Shown one piece after another: positions 44,558 to 56,949 of a stretch of DNA of 64,000 nt. Under the pieces are notes generated by a model. That model did not search any database, had not been told where the DNA came from, and was given only the letters and a program-made list of their open reading frames with translations. A program made the position numbers and the translations under genes. This DNA comes from Ampelocalamus luodianensis (lineage: Eukaryota > Streptophyta > Magnoliopsida > Poales > Poaceae), in contig CM070632.1 in NCBI GenBank assembly GCA_036346255.1, positions 35,180,657-35,244,656 on the forward strand, read 5' to 3'. Position 1 is the first letter of the stretch; each line of letters begins with the position of its first letter.

Positions 44558-45640
44558 ATGGCTGGTGGAACCCGTAGTGGTCGGAATCAGCCAGCTGGTT
44601 CAAATGAGGAGCTTCCCCCTCCTCCGACCATGGCTGAGGTTCTCGCTCAGATCGAGTGGAATCGTATGGATCAGACACGGATTCTGGAGGTCATCGCGAG
44701 GAACACCTCCATTCCCGCGGGTGCTTCGGGACCTGGAGGTGGTGGGCACCAGTCTCGTGGGGGACTCGCGGAGTTCCTCTGTACGCAGCCGCCGACTTTC
44801 TCCCGGTCTGAGGACCCACTTGACGCATAATTGGTCGTGTCCGTTGAGCGAAGCTCAACATCGCCGCTGCCGTGGAGCGGGAGAAGGCATCGCTTGCATC
44901 CCACCGCCTGAGGGTGCAAACTCTCGTGGTGGGAGAACTTCCTCGCCATACTGACTGCCGCCATGTGGTCACATGGGAGGAGTTTCACATCGCTTTCCGT
45001 CGGGCTCATGTTCCCGCCGGTCTTATGAAGTCAAGAAGAAGGAGTTCCTTGCGCCAAACAGGGCGCAAATCGGATCGGTACCTCCATGAGTTCAACCATT
45101 TGGCGAGGTACGCTCTGCCGAGGTGGCCACCGATGAGGCCAAGCAGAGAAGTTTATGGAGGGCTTGTCCGAGGAGCCGAGGACAAGCTCTCTATTGTGGA
45201 TTTTGTTGATTTCGGACCTTGGTGGACAAGGCTATCGTCGCGAGCACAAGGCAAAGGCGCTGGGTGAGTCCATAGCGCAAGTGGGAGGCCCAACCGACCG
45301 CGCAGCCGCCTCTCCGTCCTCGTGTTGGGCCCGCACTGGGGCCCGTTCTTTGGCTTCACCACCGCCGAGGCCGCCGGCGCCGGGCCACGCCCCCGCAGCC
45401 GTGATTCGCCATGTGCACTGCGCGCCCAAAGAGCAGGTGGCCTCAGAACCCGTGCGCCGAGGTCACTTGTTTCCATCACACAACAAGGGCCACTATGCGA
45501 ATAGTTGCCCTCGTAAGATTGGAGCGGCCCTCGCCCTAATGGAGGATGCGGGGGGAGTGGTCATCCACCACCGTAAGATCATCCGAAGACCCGGGGTGTG
45601 GGAGGGCCGAGTCAACCATATCTCTACCGAGGAGGCTCGG
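44558..45640 (+). pseudogene. gag: gag part of element B, frameshifted
   Basis: The structural (capsid/nucleocapsid) part of the polyprotein starts at 44558 with Met-Ala-Gly-Gly-Thr-Arg and reads clean for 90 residues to a TAA at 44828-44830, created by a frame change relative to the intact gag of element I. Further gag blocks appear in shifted frames: Arg-Tyr-Leu-His-Glu-Phe-Asn-His-Leu-Ala near 45080, a capsid C-terminal part near 45155-45265, and a zinc knuckle near 45467 whose second Cys is lost with a one-base gap. Most lesions are one- to four-base deletions in GC-rich codons, and they are far denser here than in the pol that follows. No functional Gag is possible as read. Confidence 0.9.
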
Positions 45641-48600
45641 AGGCGCTGACGTTGTCGGGTACACTTCTTGTTAACACTCGTCCTGCTGCAGTATTATTTG
45701 ATTCAGGAGCATCGCATTCTTTTATTTCAAGATCATTTGCTGCTGCTAGTGGTCTTCACTATGTTCTTTTGAGGGTTCCTCTGCTTATTCGCTCTCCGGG
45801 TTCGGAAATGAGAGTTGGTTTAGAATGCCGGGATGTTCCTATTGATATTGAGGGTGTAAGATTCTTGGCAAATCTTATCCTGCTCAACTCAGCAAGCCTG
45901 GATGTGATTTTTGGTATGGATTGGTTGTCCCAACACTTGGGACAGATTGATTGTGCCAGGAAGGTTGTCTATCTCACCAGCCACTCAGGCAAACTGGTTG
46001 GGTTTTCACTGCAGCTGCAAGAGCCACACCTTTGTGCACTTGAAGCAAAGCCAGCCTTGGAGATTCAGGATGTTCCCACAGTTCGTGACTTCGTGGATGT
46101 TTTCCCCGAAGATTTGCCTGGGATGCCTCCAGTTCGAGATCTTGAGTTTGTCATTGAGTTGCTGCCCGGTACTGCTCCAATTTCAAAGGCGCCGTATCGG
46201 ATGCCTCCCAATGAGTTGGAAGAGTTGAAGAAACAACTAGGTGAGCTTCAAGCGAAGGGTTTTATCCATCCTAGCTCATCACCTTGGGGTTGTCCAGTGA
46301 TCTTTGTGAAAAAGAAGGACAAGACTTTGCGCATGTGTGTTGATTACCGTCCGCTTATTGAGGTGACGGTGAAGAACAAGTATCCTGTGCCCCGCATTGA
46401 TGATCTGTTTGATCAGTTGTCTGGAGCCCGGGTATTCTCCAAGATTGACTTGAGATTGGGATATCATCAAGTCAGGATCAGGGCTGAAGATATTCCGAAG
46501 ACGGCTTTCACTACTCGTTATGGTCTTTACGAGTACACCGTCATGTCTTTTGGCTTGACCAATGCTCCCGCCTTGTTCATGAATCTCATGAACTCAGTGT
46601 TCATGGAATACTTGGATAAGTTTGTGGTGGTATTTATTGATGACATCCTTATTTACTCCAAGAGTGAAGAAGAGCATGTTGAGCATCTGAATCTTGTGTT
46701 GGGAAAGCTGCGTGAGCACCAGCTATATGCGAAATTCAGCAAGTGCGAGTTCTGGTTGAAGGAGGTGGCATTCTTGGGCCATGTTCTTTTAGCCGGAGGT
46801 GTAGCTGTGGATCCTAGCAAGGTCAGTGACGTGCTATCTTGGGGTTAGCCCAAGTCAGTCACCGATGTTCGGAGTTTTCTTGGTTTAGCAGGTTACTACC
46901 GTCGCTTTATCGAGAACTTCTCCAAGATCGCGAAGCCGATGACTGAATTGCTCAAGAAGGACAAGAAATTTGTGTGGTCCTCTGCTTGTGATGAAAGTTT
47001 TCAGGAACTCAAGCAGCGGTTGACATCAGCTCCTGTTCTTGTTCTTCCCGATGTCCACAAGAGCTTCGATATCTTTTGCGATGCCTCTCGTCAGGGACTC
47101 GGTTGTGTTCTTATGCAAGAAAGCAGAGCAGTGGCCTATGCATCAAGACAGTTGAGGCCTCATGAACTCAACTATCCTACTCATGATTTGGAGTTAGCTG
47201 CTGTGATTCATGCACTCAAGATTTGACGGCATTATCTGATCGGTAATCGTTGTGAGGTGTATTCTGATCTCAAGAGCTTGAAGTATTTGTTCACCCAGCC
47301 GGATCTGAACCTCAGGCAAAGAAGATGGTTGGAGTTGATCAAAGATTATGACATGGGTATTCAGTATCATTCGGGCAAGGCCAATGTTGTTGCCGATGCA
47401 CTCAGATGAAAGGTGTATTGCAATACTTTGATGCTCCAAGAGCAGCAGCCTGCTCTTCTTGAAGAATTTAAGCGGCTCAATTTGGGTTTGGTTGAGCACG
47501 GTTCCCTTGCTGCTTTGGTTGTGCAACCAACCTTGGTGGATCAAATCAAGGCGGCAGAGCAATCAGATGATGGTGTAAGTCACATCAAGGAGAACATCAG
47601 GAATGGGACATCCAAGTGTTTATCAGAAGATGAGCACGGTGTTGTGTGGTTTGGACAGCGGCTTGTGGTTCTAAAAGTCATGGAATTGCGGGATTTGATT
47701 CTCCGCGAAGCCCATGATCCCCCTTTGTCCATCCATCCCGGGGCCACCAAGATGTACCAGGATCTTCATCAGAGGTTTTGGTGGACCCGAATGAAGCGTG
47801 AGATTGCCAAGTTCGTTGCTGAGTGTGATGTGTGCTGTTGTGTCAAGGCTGAACATCAGCGTCCAGCAGGTCTTCTTCAGCCTTTGCCAGTGCCTGAATG
47901 GAAGTGGGATTCCGTGGGTATTGATTTCATCACCGGTTTGCCCCGTACTCCTTCTGAGAAAGATGCTTTATGGGTCATCATTGATCGGTTGACGAAAGTA
48001 GCCCACTTTCTTCCAGTGCGGGCTAAGATTGATGTGAACCAATTGGCAGATCTTTACATATCCCACATCGTGAGCTTGCATGGTGTGCCACGAACGATTG
48101 TGTCAGATCGTGGTTCTCTTTTCACCTCTCGTTTTTGGCACAAGTTGCAAGAGGCTATGGGGACCCGCTTTCTTTCAAATTTCACTTATCATCCCCAAAC
48201 CGATGGACGAGACGAGCGAGTTAACCAAGTTTTGGAAGACATGTTCAAGCTTGTGTTCTTTCCTATGGAAAGAATTGGGAGAAGTGTTTGCCGCTTGCGG
48301 AATTCTCCTATAACAACAGCTTTCAGGCTAGTCTCGGCATGGCACCATTTGAAGCCTTGTATGGGAGGAGGTGCAGAACCCCATTGAACTGGTCAGAAAC
48401 TGGTGAGAGACAGTTCTTCGGCCCAGATTCCATCAATAAGGCTGAAAGCCAGGTTCAGTTGATTCGCGAGCATCTGCGAGTGGCCCAGTCCAGGCAGAAG
48501 AGTTATGCTAATCGTCGTCGCCGTGAGTTGAGTTTCCAGCCCAATGACTTTGTTTATCTCAAAATCTCGCCTTTGAAAGGGCATCGGCGTTTCGGCATCA

Positions 48601-48962
48601 AGGGCAAGTTGACTCCTCAATATGTTGGACCTTATCGCATCGTCAAGAAAGTGGGAGTTGTTGCGTACAAGTTGGAGTTGCCAGCTACACTTGAGGGGGT
48701 GCATGATGTATTCCATGTGTCCCATTTGAGAAAGTGCCTCTGTATTCCGACCGAGGAAACTCCGTTGGAAAATCTCGATGTGCAAGAAGATTTGACCTAC
48801 CGCGAGCATCCTGTTTGCATTCTTGAAGAATCTGAACGAAGGACAAGGAATCGAGCAATCAAACTCCTTAAGGTTCAGTGGTCGAATCACTCCGAGGATG
48901 AGACAACTTAGGAGTGGGAAGATCGTCTCCGTGCGGACTACCCATCTTTCTTTTCCCAGTGA
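45641..48962 (+). pseudogene. pol: pol part of element B: protease, reverse transcriptase, RNase H, integrase, chromodomain
   Basis: The frame runs without a gap from before the protease to about 48249. Aspartic protease: Asp-Ser-Gly-Ala-Ser-His-Ser-Phe at 45700. RT: Phe-Ser-Lys-Ile-Asp-Leu-Arg near 46434 and the catalytic Phe-Ile-Asp-Asp-Ile-Leu at 46633-46650. RNase H: Phe-Cys-Asp-Ala-Ser near 47074 through Tyr-Ser-Asp-Leu near 47260. Integrase: H2C2 finger near 47735-47850, then Asp (Gly-Ile-Asp-Phe-Ile, 47920s), Asp (Ser-Asp-Arg-Gly, about 48105) and Glu (near 48215). A GPY/F-like segment and a chromodomain (Val-Gln-Trp-Ser-Asn-His-Ser-Glu) follow, ending at TGA 48960-48962. Defects: TAG 46846, TGA 47224, TGA 47407, TAG 48909 and one missing base near 48249. 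The chromodomain would guide integration to marked chromatin. Confidence 0.94.
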
Positions 48963-48988
48963 TCGGAATCTCGGGGCGAGATTCTTGT

Positions 48989-49003
48989 AAGGGGGGGGAG
49001 ATT
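48989..49003 (+). other. Polypurine tract of element B
   Basis: A run of eight or nine G followed by AGATT directly precedes TGTAAC of the 3' LTR. Confidence 0.92.
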
Positions 49004-52000
49004 TGTAACATCCAGAACTCAAGTTTGTACTTCAAATATGTGAAAATGAGTAGAATTTAAAATTTTTTGAGCATGTTTGAATTTCTGGAGCTTTTGCTAG
49101 ATTTGTTGCTTTTGAAATTTTTGAAATCAATTAGAACATACAACTTAAATCTTAACTTCAAGGAGAAAACATAGGCAAAAGCTTGTGATCATCCTCTGGA
49201 AGTATTTTTCCTATCTTCTTGACCATCCTAGTAACCTCTCTGCAAAATCTCACAATTTTTAGATTTTGTTTGCTATTTCAAAAGAGCAAGTCAAACAAAT
49301 TTGAATTCTGGTCAAATCCCTAGGGCAGCATCTTGTGAATTTTCTTGAGAACAATTCAGTGCATAAAAATTCCTGGAAAAATTATTCAAGGTTGTTCTCT
49401 GTCCAAAGGTGTTACCATAAAAATTTTGGAATTTTTGGAGCTTCGGAGCTACCTCTAACAATTCCCCAATCCTCTCAGCCTTTTAAAAATCAGAATCTGA
49501 AATCACTATTCATCAGGCTCAGACTCGAACTCCGACTCGAGTCCGACCGCGCCGCTCGGCTCGACCGCACCAATTAGCTGCACCGCCCGAGTCCAATCAC
49601 TCGCGACCGTTCGATGCAGATCGCACGACCCATGTGCGCCTGATCTATTCGGACTGTCCTTATATGTCATCGAATCTCGACCGTCCATTTAGGATCTAGC
49701 GGTCGGCGTCCTCTTGATCGAGTCAGACCAACTGATCGCGCCACACTTGGTTCCCTCGCGCGCGCTCGCCGCGCCGACGAGTGGGCCCCTCTTGTCAGGT
49801 TCGTCCTCGCCGTCTCCGCTGCCTACCGGAGCTCGCTGGCGTTCGCGCATGCGTGCCACGCAGCTCGTCGCTGCCACTTCGTGGACGCGTGTCCGTCTCC
49901 GGAGGATCGCCGCGAGTCCATCTACCCACTGAGATCACCCATTTATCCTCGCTCCCATTCTCGTGCTTTCTCCGCCCGATTTCTTGTTTCGGTCGGAGAG
50001 GGAAGCGAAGGCAGCGCCGTCGTGTCGGAGCCGCCCTCGAGCCCGTGACCTCACCATCGTGATCCACTCTCGACGCCACTTCCATTTTGCCCAGTCCGGG
50101 TCCTTGGTATCCAGTGGATCGCCTGGAGCGACTTCGTCGTCTCCGCCTCCGGCAGCCTCAGCCCCGTAGCCGCTAGGGCGTTCTGGTGAGTCTCTAACCT
50201 CAGCACCTGATCCCTTGTGATTGCATTTCTCCACTAAGACTTATCGTGGGTTCGTTTTCGCTTTTGGTGCATCGTTGAGGGCGTGCGGCCGGTTCTTCTC
50301 CGGGCACGGTGATTCGCCGCCGCGGCGATTCTGGCCGCCTCGGACCTCCTTTGTCGGCGTTATCTTGGGCGTATTGCTCCTAGAGCCGAGGCGATCCCTT
50401 GGCGCACCTTCTGGAGTCTTCTCGAAGACCGTAGCGCCTTCTCCGGGTGAGCAGTAGCTTCTTCTCCGCCTCCGTTCGCCGCCAGCTCGCCGCCGGCATC
50501 CCCGTGGGCCTGTGTCACCGTCATCGAGTTCGCGAGGTCTCAGTGAACCTGAAGGTATAACCCACTCGCCCAAAGACCCGCTGGTTCGCTAGATCCGCTG
50601 TGCAGTGCGCCGCCGTCCTCGTGAACGTCGGTGAGCCGCCGACAGCGTTAGGTTTAACCTCCCTCTTTAGTGTTAATCTCTGTTTAGCTATATCACTGAC
50701 TTGTGGACCCCTCCGGAGTTAAGTATGTTTAGAAATCCTAATCTAGCCGTTATTTGTCCTCTGAGTCCATGACATGTGGGCCCATGTTACTGATTAAGTG
50801 TTTGTGTAAAGTTTGAGAATACGTTTTCTCTTTAAGGAAACGTATTCTCTGTACGTTTAGGTTAGGGTTACGTTTTAGGTAGCCAAAGGCGTATTCCTAA
50901 AATACGTCTTCGACGTCACCGTTGGCGCCATGGGTCAAGTTTGACTCGTCGGCGTTTCGCCTCGGCCCACCGGTCAAGGATCGTGGGTCGGCCGAGTGCT
51001 TGAGAGAAAAAGGTTTCATGCTTTTAAAATTTCAATTGATTTTCTTTTGCATCGATAATTCAATTAAACTTAGAAAATTCATAACTAATTCAATTTTGAT
51101 CCAAATCGAATGAATCCAATTTTGTAAATGTTCATTTTTAATGTACTATTTATCAGAATAGGTTTTAGATATGTCTCTGTTCATAAAATTTTGATAAATA
51201 ATTAAATGGTGTTTTTATGTATTTCTAACTTAGAAAATTCTTCATTTCTCCAAATAAAATGTTCTCTGTTTCTAAAATTTTGTAAAATCATGCTCTAGCT
51301 GCTGTGTCAAATTTGTGCTCATTGGATTAATTTGAATTTTGGTTATTGTCGGTGTTATTTGTTCTTATTTGCTCGTTTTGCTCGATCGATAGATTGCAAC
51401 GATTCTGGTATTATCGAGAGTGAGCCTCAGCAACATATTGAGCAGTAGCAACCAGGCAAGCAGTTTGATCATGTTAATACCTTTATATTCAAACTAATAT
51501 TTTGTTTGCAACTTGTATGTATGCATTGCTATTTTGTGTTAAATTATGGTTAGTGGGCCTTTTAGTTGCATAATCTGCAGGTAAATGATATTCCTCTACT
51601 ACCTGAGCCTAGGTTATTTTTGCTGTGATTGGAGATTGTTGGATGATCTCTTGTCACTTAGTAGATACGAATTCAACTGCTTAGACATGCTTAGTTATCG
51701 GTAGAAATGGGCGGTTATCGACTTAGTCGGTAACCCTGATCACACAAATTATTATAACTTGAGTTTCAGTATTTATGCCATGTTTAATTGTGAAAACTAA
51801 AAACTGAAAATAAAATGATTTGGACTTGGGCACAACGGTATGTTGGTGTGCTTTTGGGTGTGACTGGAATGGTGCCCGAGTCATTAAGGACCGAGTTACT
51901 TGCGCCACCGTACTGAGCATTTTACGTGCTAACCACACTAGAGGGTATGGGACCTCTCTTGACTTAGTACTTTGGCGTGTATTGGCTCCGAGTTGCAGGG

Positions 52001-53049
52001 GGTCGCAGGAGGGATGGTGATGGGAGCATGGTAGTTGTCCGAAATGCTTTACCCTCTGTGGGTAGTTGTCTTTTCGGCTTTACCATGTAAGCGTATGGAT
52101 TTCTATCCATACGAGCTGCTCGTAGTTAATACACAATATTGGAAATGTCTCGTAGGACTTAGCTGTGCCAGCATACCTTCGGATGTGTGCTTTTGTGGCA
52201 AAAAGGTGGTATGAAGTGTGGGTACATTGGTACACCCCTGCAGGGTTTAAAACTATTCGAATAGCCTTGTCCTAGGTTATGGACACGCTCGGATACGCCC
52301 CCCAAGAACTAGATTACAACCTTTAAATTAAAACTTGACATGGGTGGCATGAATGGGTAATTCATGCTATGGTCGTGGTGACTAATTTGTTAGTCACTTC
52401 CAGGATGTTGTCATCTACTTACTGTTATTTCTGTCGCTGTTATTTCAACATTAAAAATGAATTGCCAACTTGCTTTTAAATGTATTACATTATTGCAAAT
52501 AAAGATTGCTTTGTGCTAAAGTGAGCCATACAACCTCCACTTAAATAAGCCTGCATGTAATTATGCATAGGTCTGCTAGTCCACACGTCAGTCTTGCGAG
52601 TACATTTTTGTACTCATTTTGCTTTACTTAATGTTTTTGTTGCAGAGGAGGCAGGTGAGCCCCGAGGGCCTTACTTCTGTGAGATGTGCGGGTTTTGGGA
52701 TGACTAGATTGGCGGTCCGGTTGGTTGCCTTGTGGGGTAAGGCACACTGATTGGCTTTTGTTTATAGCCATCTTATGGCACTTTTGCTTCCGCTGTTTAC
52801 TTTGCTATCTGTTTGTCATTTGGCCGGTCGGCCCTCTGTTGTAATAACTCTACTTTGTTGTCTACTGTTTAATATCTTAATGTTTGGATGCTATGTCTAG
52901 AATGGAGTTGATGCATGATTTTGTGAAGAGGTGTGTATACTGCAGTTCTGGGAAGTATACATATCTCGAGGCTTTGTTTGTTTGATTTGTGATGCTAGGA
53001 CCAGGTTGTTGGTTAAGCATTACAAGCCAAATAAACTGGGGTCCTCACA
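49004..53049 (+). repeat. 3' LTR of element B, 4,046 bp
   Basis: It is colinear with the two parts of the 5' LTR. The pair differs by scattered substitutions and short gaps, the gaps mostly in GC-rich stretches (49750-49790, 50950-51010). It includes a perfect 12-bp inverted repeat at 50815-50849 and the hairpin string at 51636-52397. It ends CCTCACA. Confidence 0.95.
50815..50849 (+). repeat. Inverted repeat in the element B LTR (GAGAATACGTTT / AAACGTATTCTC)
   Basis: Twelve perfectly paired bases around an 11-base loop. The 5' LTR copy near 41650 has one extra T. Element A has the related AAATGCGCTT...AAGCGTATTT near 19098, with matching changes in both arms. Confidence 0.7.
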
Positions 53050-53054
53050 TTGTA
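53050..53054. repeat. Right target-site duplication of element B (TTGTA)
   Basis: Exact repeat of 34699-34703, directly after the 3' LTR. Confidence 0.96.
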
Positions 53055-54650
53055 CAACTTTACCCATAAGGGATAATCAACTTATAATATCCGTCTGACA
53101 TACTTCCATAGATGTGTGACTAACTGATTATTACAAGGCCTTTACTATGCGTTATCGCAAAGTAGTCAAGCTCGCTAAGGTTTTGCTGTCGTGAGGTTTC
53201 ACGCCAAAAAGAAGCCCCTCTTGTGCCACGTGGGATAATAAAAAGTAGGTCATTCTAACACCCACACATCCGGATGGCACAACCACGGTGGAACACTAAA
53301 AATTAATTAGCCAGGTTTATCCCATACCAGACTTGTGGTAGTATGAAAGGGCTTTACAATTCATAGCTCACAGTCCGATCCTTAATTGACTGGGTGACTT
53401 CCAAAAATAACCCCTGGGCCTTGACTATTCACTAAGACAAGCCCGTACATAAACTTGCACCCACCAACTAACCATTTTCGCCCAAGTCTAACCCTTTTTC
53501 ATTTCATTTTTCTTTTCAAATCATTTGCAAATTTCTATGGCATAATAATGACAGACTCATTTTATATCCATAGTTGAATCTTTGGCTAAAATTCCGTAAA
53601 TTGAATATTTTTTTCTAAGCATGACTAGGCATATATTTTTTTCTAAAGTGTTCTAGTTCATACTATTGCATGAACTAGATTTTTATCTAAGGTGTCAAGG
53701 TATGTTTGATTCAATGTCAAAGTTGGCTATACAATGGTAATAGGAATAACTATAATTTAAAAACAGGAATTTAAATTAAATTGAATAAAAATAAGCATGC
53801 ATTAATAATTTAAAATACAAGGATTAAATATGATCAAAGATATCACTTGTCTTGCTCAAATAATTCTTATTCTGAAACGATGTCGAAATCTGACTCTTAG
53901 AAGTCGTCGAAATTTATACGCGAAAATGAGCCAAATTCAAACAAAATTCAGATAAAATTAAAATAAACTCCAAATTAAATAATTTAGGTCCTATGAGATA
54001 GATATTAAATTTAGGTAAATTTCAAAATTTGAATCATTAGAATCGAAGCTCGAATGAAGGAGAACGGGCTCTTAGAAGATTGAATTTCACACAAAATGGT
54101 AGAAATGGAATTTTGCAATTTGTGGAATTATTTTCCTAATGGAAAACAATTTACTGCATCAACATCATGTTAGTGATTGATTTTGTTTTTTCCAGCCGAA
54201 TTATTTTCCAAAAGGAAATTGGACGGGGCCACTGACAAGTGGGCCCCATGTTTGTGGAATGGGTCCACGAAGTGGTGCCTGGTCCACGGTGGACCGAGGG
54301 CATGGAATAGTGGCTTTGCCACGCAAGCAGCCACGTGGGCTGTCACATGATTGCCACGCAGGCAGTTGCACTGAGGTGGCGCTGACGCGGCAGTGATGGT
54401 GGCGGTGGCGAACGGAGCCCGGTGGTGACTGGTGTTCGGTGGCCCGGCGGTGGCCAGTGAGGTGCGCAAATGAAAGAGGGAGGACAGAGAGGGTGGTGCT
54501 CACCACGGTGGCAGCTTGGCGTGAAGGGATCACCGGTGGCGAGGGCAGCATCGGCAGCACTATCAGGTTCGTGGCGGCGACGATGCTTCAGCGGTTCTCC
54601 AGCGAAGGTGAGGAGCACACAGAGTAGAATGCGGTGCGACGAAGGTGATG
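53055..54650 (-). mobile_element. Relic J: diverged Tekay-type LTR, truncated
   Basis: On the minus strand the order of landmarks follows the other LTRs here: a GC-rich block (54650-54200), an AT-rich block, an Asp-Ile-Val-like GACATCGTTTCAG region with GATCAAAG-type flanks (about 53830-53890), then GACTTGGGCG...ATGG, GGGTGACTTCC-like and AATTAAGGATCGGACT phrases (53380-53480). The sequence is much diverged. Its promoter end is joined to an unrelated gag relic near 54650, so it lacks a TGTAAC start. Its U5 end reaches the B insertion site; where it ends to the left of B is unclear. Minus-strand frames at 54170-54618 are low-complexity LTR sequence. Confidence 0.55.
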
Positions 54651-55770
54651 GTGTAGGTCTGGAGATTCATCCTCCTTACCACCACCACTAGGAACATTGT
54701 CATCATTTTCTGAAACCATTAGGTTCACATTTTGATATTGCTTGCACTTGTGGCCCAAGAACCACTTACCCCCACAATATTTGCAGATACATAGAGTGAA
54801 AGGAGTGGCAGGTTTATTGCCCAATTCCTTATTTTGAGAATTTGGCCCAGTCTAACTCTTGCTCTTGGCTTGGTTAGCATTGTACCCACTCTTCTGAATA
54901 TTCGCAGTAGAACTAGACATACCCCTCCTGATCATAGCTCCAGCCCCTTTCTCCATATCCTTAGCCATCCAGTAGGCTTCACACAAGTATTGTGGTTTCA
55001 AAGGCTTGAGATAATGTTTAATATCCGGTCTCGGTCCATTTATAAAGCATTTAACAAAGAAGGATTCATTCTGTAGAGGATTTTCGTTTTTGTACACTGC
55101 CATCAACTCCTCAAACCTATCAATATAATCAGAGATACTGAGGTTAAACTGCTTCACAGAGTGGAAGTTTTCCAATACCTCGTATCCACTATACTGAGCA
55201 AATCAGTCACATACCATCTTGCAAAAAACTTGCTAAGGAGGAGGATTCCATAGCAGTCAAGTGCTCCTAATCCAATTATCAGCTCTACCCCCCATGTACA
55301 TCTGGGCTAAATCAAATTTGGCCTCATCAGGTATATTAGCCATGGCAAAATATGTTTCAATCTGCCTAAGCCACTCCAAAGGTTGATCACCATCAAATCG
55401 AGGAAATTCTATATTTGGACCTTTAGCAATAGACTTATCGAAATTGTTAGCCCTTTCAGTGCTAGGATCTGAGTTCCACTGACTTCCATAATAGGGATCA
55501 CGAGCATGACTTCTATTGTTCAGAGTGGGTGATGCTGGAGTAGGTGGAGAGGCATTCTGGCCCCAATTGATCGGTGCCACCGAATAACCGATAGGAGTAT
55601 GATAATAATTTACCTCTTTGTGGCCATTGAGATTTACTCCTTGAGTGCTATTCACACATGCCTGATTCATAGCCTTGACTCTTCTCATCACCTCCAGTTC
55701 AATTTCTTGAGTTTTGATTGGATCTACTAGAGTTTTTGCGATCGCAGTTTCATCATTCCTTATCTGGTAC
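54600..55770 (-). pseudogene. gag: gag relic of another Ty3/gypsy family
   Basis: Read on the minus strand from 55770 there is a variable N-terminal part, then Glu-Phe-Pro-Arg-Phe-Asp-Gly-Asp-Gln-Pro-Leu-Glu-Trp-Leu-Arg (about 55400), the start of the retrotransposon gag (UBN2-like) domain, to 55257. After a stop, 55175-54852 gives the second half of that domain (Tyr-Ile-Asp-Arg-Phe-Glu-Glu-Leu). Near 54770 is a zinc knuckle Cys-Lys-Tyr-Cys-Gly-Gly-Lys...Gly-His-Lys-Cys of the form seen in non-Tekay gypsy gags. Two to three stops or frame changes separate the parts. No protease or RT follows; the sequence passes straight into LTR relic J, so it is a truncated fragment. Confidence 0.75.
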
Positions 55771-55947
55771 GTACCCACTCCGTTGTTCAGAGTCAGGCAC
55801 TCTCGTCCCGACGGGAACTGGAACAACCTGGCGAAGATCGAACTGGCGCATCACCCTGTGCACCGTGTAGTCCTCGACGAAGACTAATTGGGTTAGGATC
55901 TTAATAAAGATAATTGGGTCGAAGAAATGTTTTTGTGTTGATGTCAA
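55771..55947 (-). pseudogene. Fragment resembling the plant mobile domain (MAIN/MAIL1-like, transposon-borne)
   Basis: The minus strand reads Val-Glu-Asp-Tyr-Thr-Val-His-Arg-Val-Met-Arg-Gln-Phe-Asp-Leu-Arg-Gln, a motif I associate with plant-mobile-domain proteins carried by MULEs and gypsy elements. Only about 40 recognisable residues remain before the sequence changes to the gag relic near 55770. The frame is open but has no supported start. The identification is from memory of the motif and is tentative. Confidence 0.4.
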
Positions 55948-56949
55948 TGCGCGAGTATGTTTGGATTGTGAGAATTTTAGGGATTTAATTTGAGGCTTCC
56001 CCTATCTTCTATATGAGAAGTTCATGGTAGGAGTCTTGGAGTTTAATTTTGGGCTTCACATTCTTTTTGCTAGGACCTTGAGTCTCCCAATGATTTTGTG
56101 TAGAGGAAGTACAATAAGGGTGGATTCCGAACAATGGGATGATCATTGATAGAACCCTTTTGAGGAAGTATATGAATGTGTGTGCTGGGAATTTCGAGTT
56201 GTTTATTCTTAAAATATTGAGGTGATGTGATTGCATGTGAGATCTATTTTGAGATGCATTGGAAGTCATCTGTCAAATTAATTCTGTCGGTAGAGGAGTT
56301 GTTGAGAGAAAGTTTCGGTTTAGTCGATAGAGCCTCTATACAGAGGTGTGGATGATGTATTTCGACTTGAGCATAGCGTTGAGAATGCCAAGTGAAGAGA
56401 GATGAGTTATGGTGTTATGCGATGAATTGGAATTCCAAAGTTTGAGAGAAGTTTTATTCCTGAAAGAGAAACTGAGAAATTGATGCTTGCTCAAGTAGAG
56501 ACACGTTTTCTTGATTCTTGTTTGAGCTATGTGTTTTGACGGATGTCTTTCGCAAGTTGAGCTCGGCATTTATGTTGACATGTGTGATTTTTTCCAGTTC
56601 AGACGGAATAAATGAATTTTTTTTATTTGGGCATTCAAGTGATTTCTCCTTTCGATTTCCTGACGTTTATTCACAAACTGCCACTTGGAAGGTGGAAAGG
56701 TTTTTCGTGATGAAATTCCGATTTTTGGGTTTGACTCTTTAGTACTGAGCTGGTAACGCATAGTTACGATGTGAATATTTCATTTTCAGATGGGTTTTGT
56801 CGGAAAAGAGTTTGCTTAAAGAGAGCTCATGTGTTTTCGTAAAAGGAGGTGATCCTTGTTTCAGTGAAGAGTTCAATTGAGAGGTGGAACAAGAGTTTCA
56901 TGTTCTATGTGCATGTTGTGTGGTTCAGTATCAATCAGAAGGTTAACTA
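55948..56949. other. No recognisable gene; possibly decayed retrotransposon sequence
   Basis: About 1 kb of moderately AT-rich sequence with no frame over about 85 codons and no motif I recognise on either strand. As the next segment is the tail of a gypsy pol on the plus strand, this may be more upstream pol decayed beyond recognition; that is a guess. Confidence 0.4.

Larger units (their letters stand above)
34704..53049 (+). mobile_element. Element B: complete Ty3/gypsy Tekay-type chromovirus with solo LTR C nested in its 5' LTR
   Basis: It has two LTRs starting TGTAACATCCAG and ending CCTCACA, perfect TTGTA duplications, a primer site at 43898-43910, a gag-pol at 44558-48962, and a polypurine tract. 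Without C and its duplication it is about 13.2 kb. The internal part is the best preserved in the window: pol carries only four nonsense codons and one frameshift. Its LTR subfamily is that of element A. B inserted between the zinc-finger gene flank and the old LTR relic J. Confidence 0.95.
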
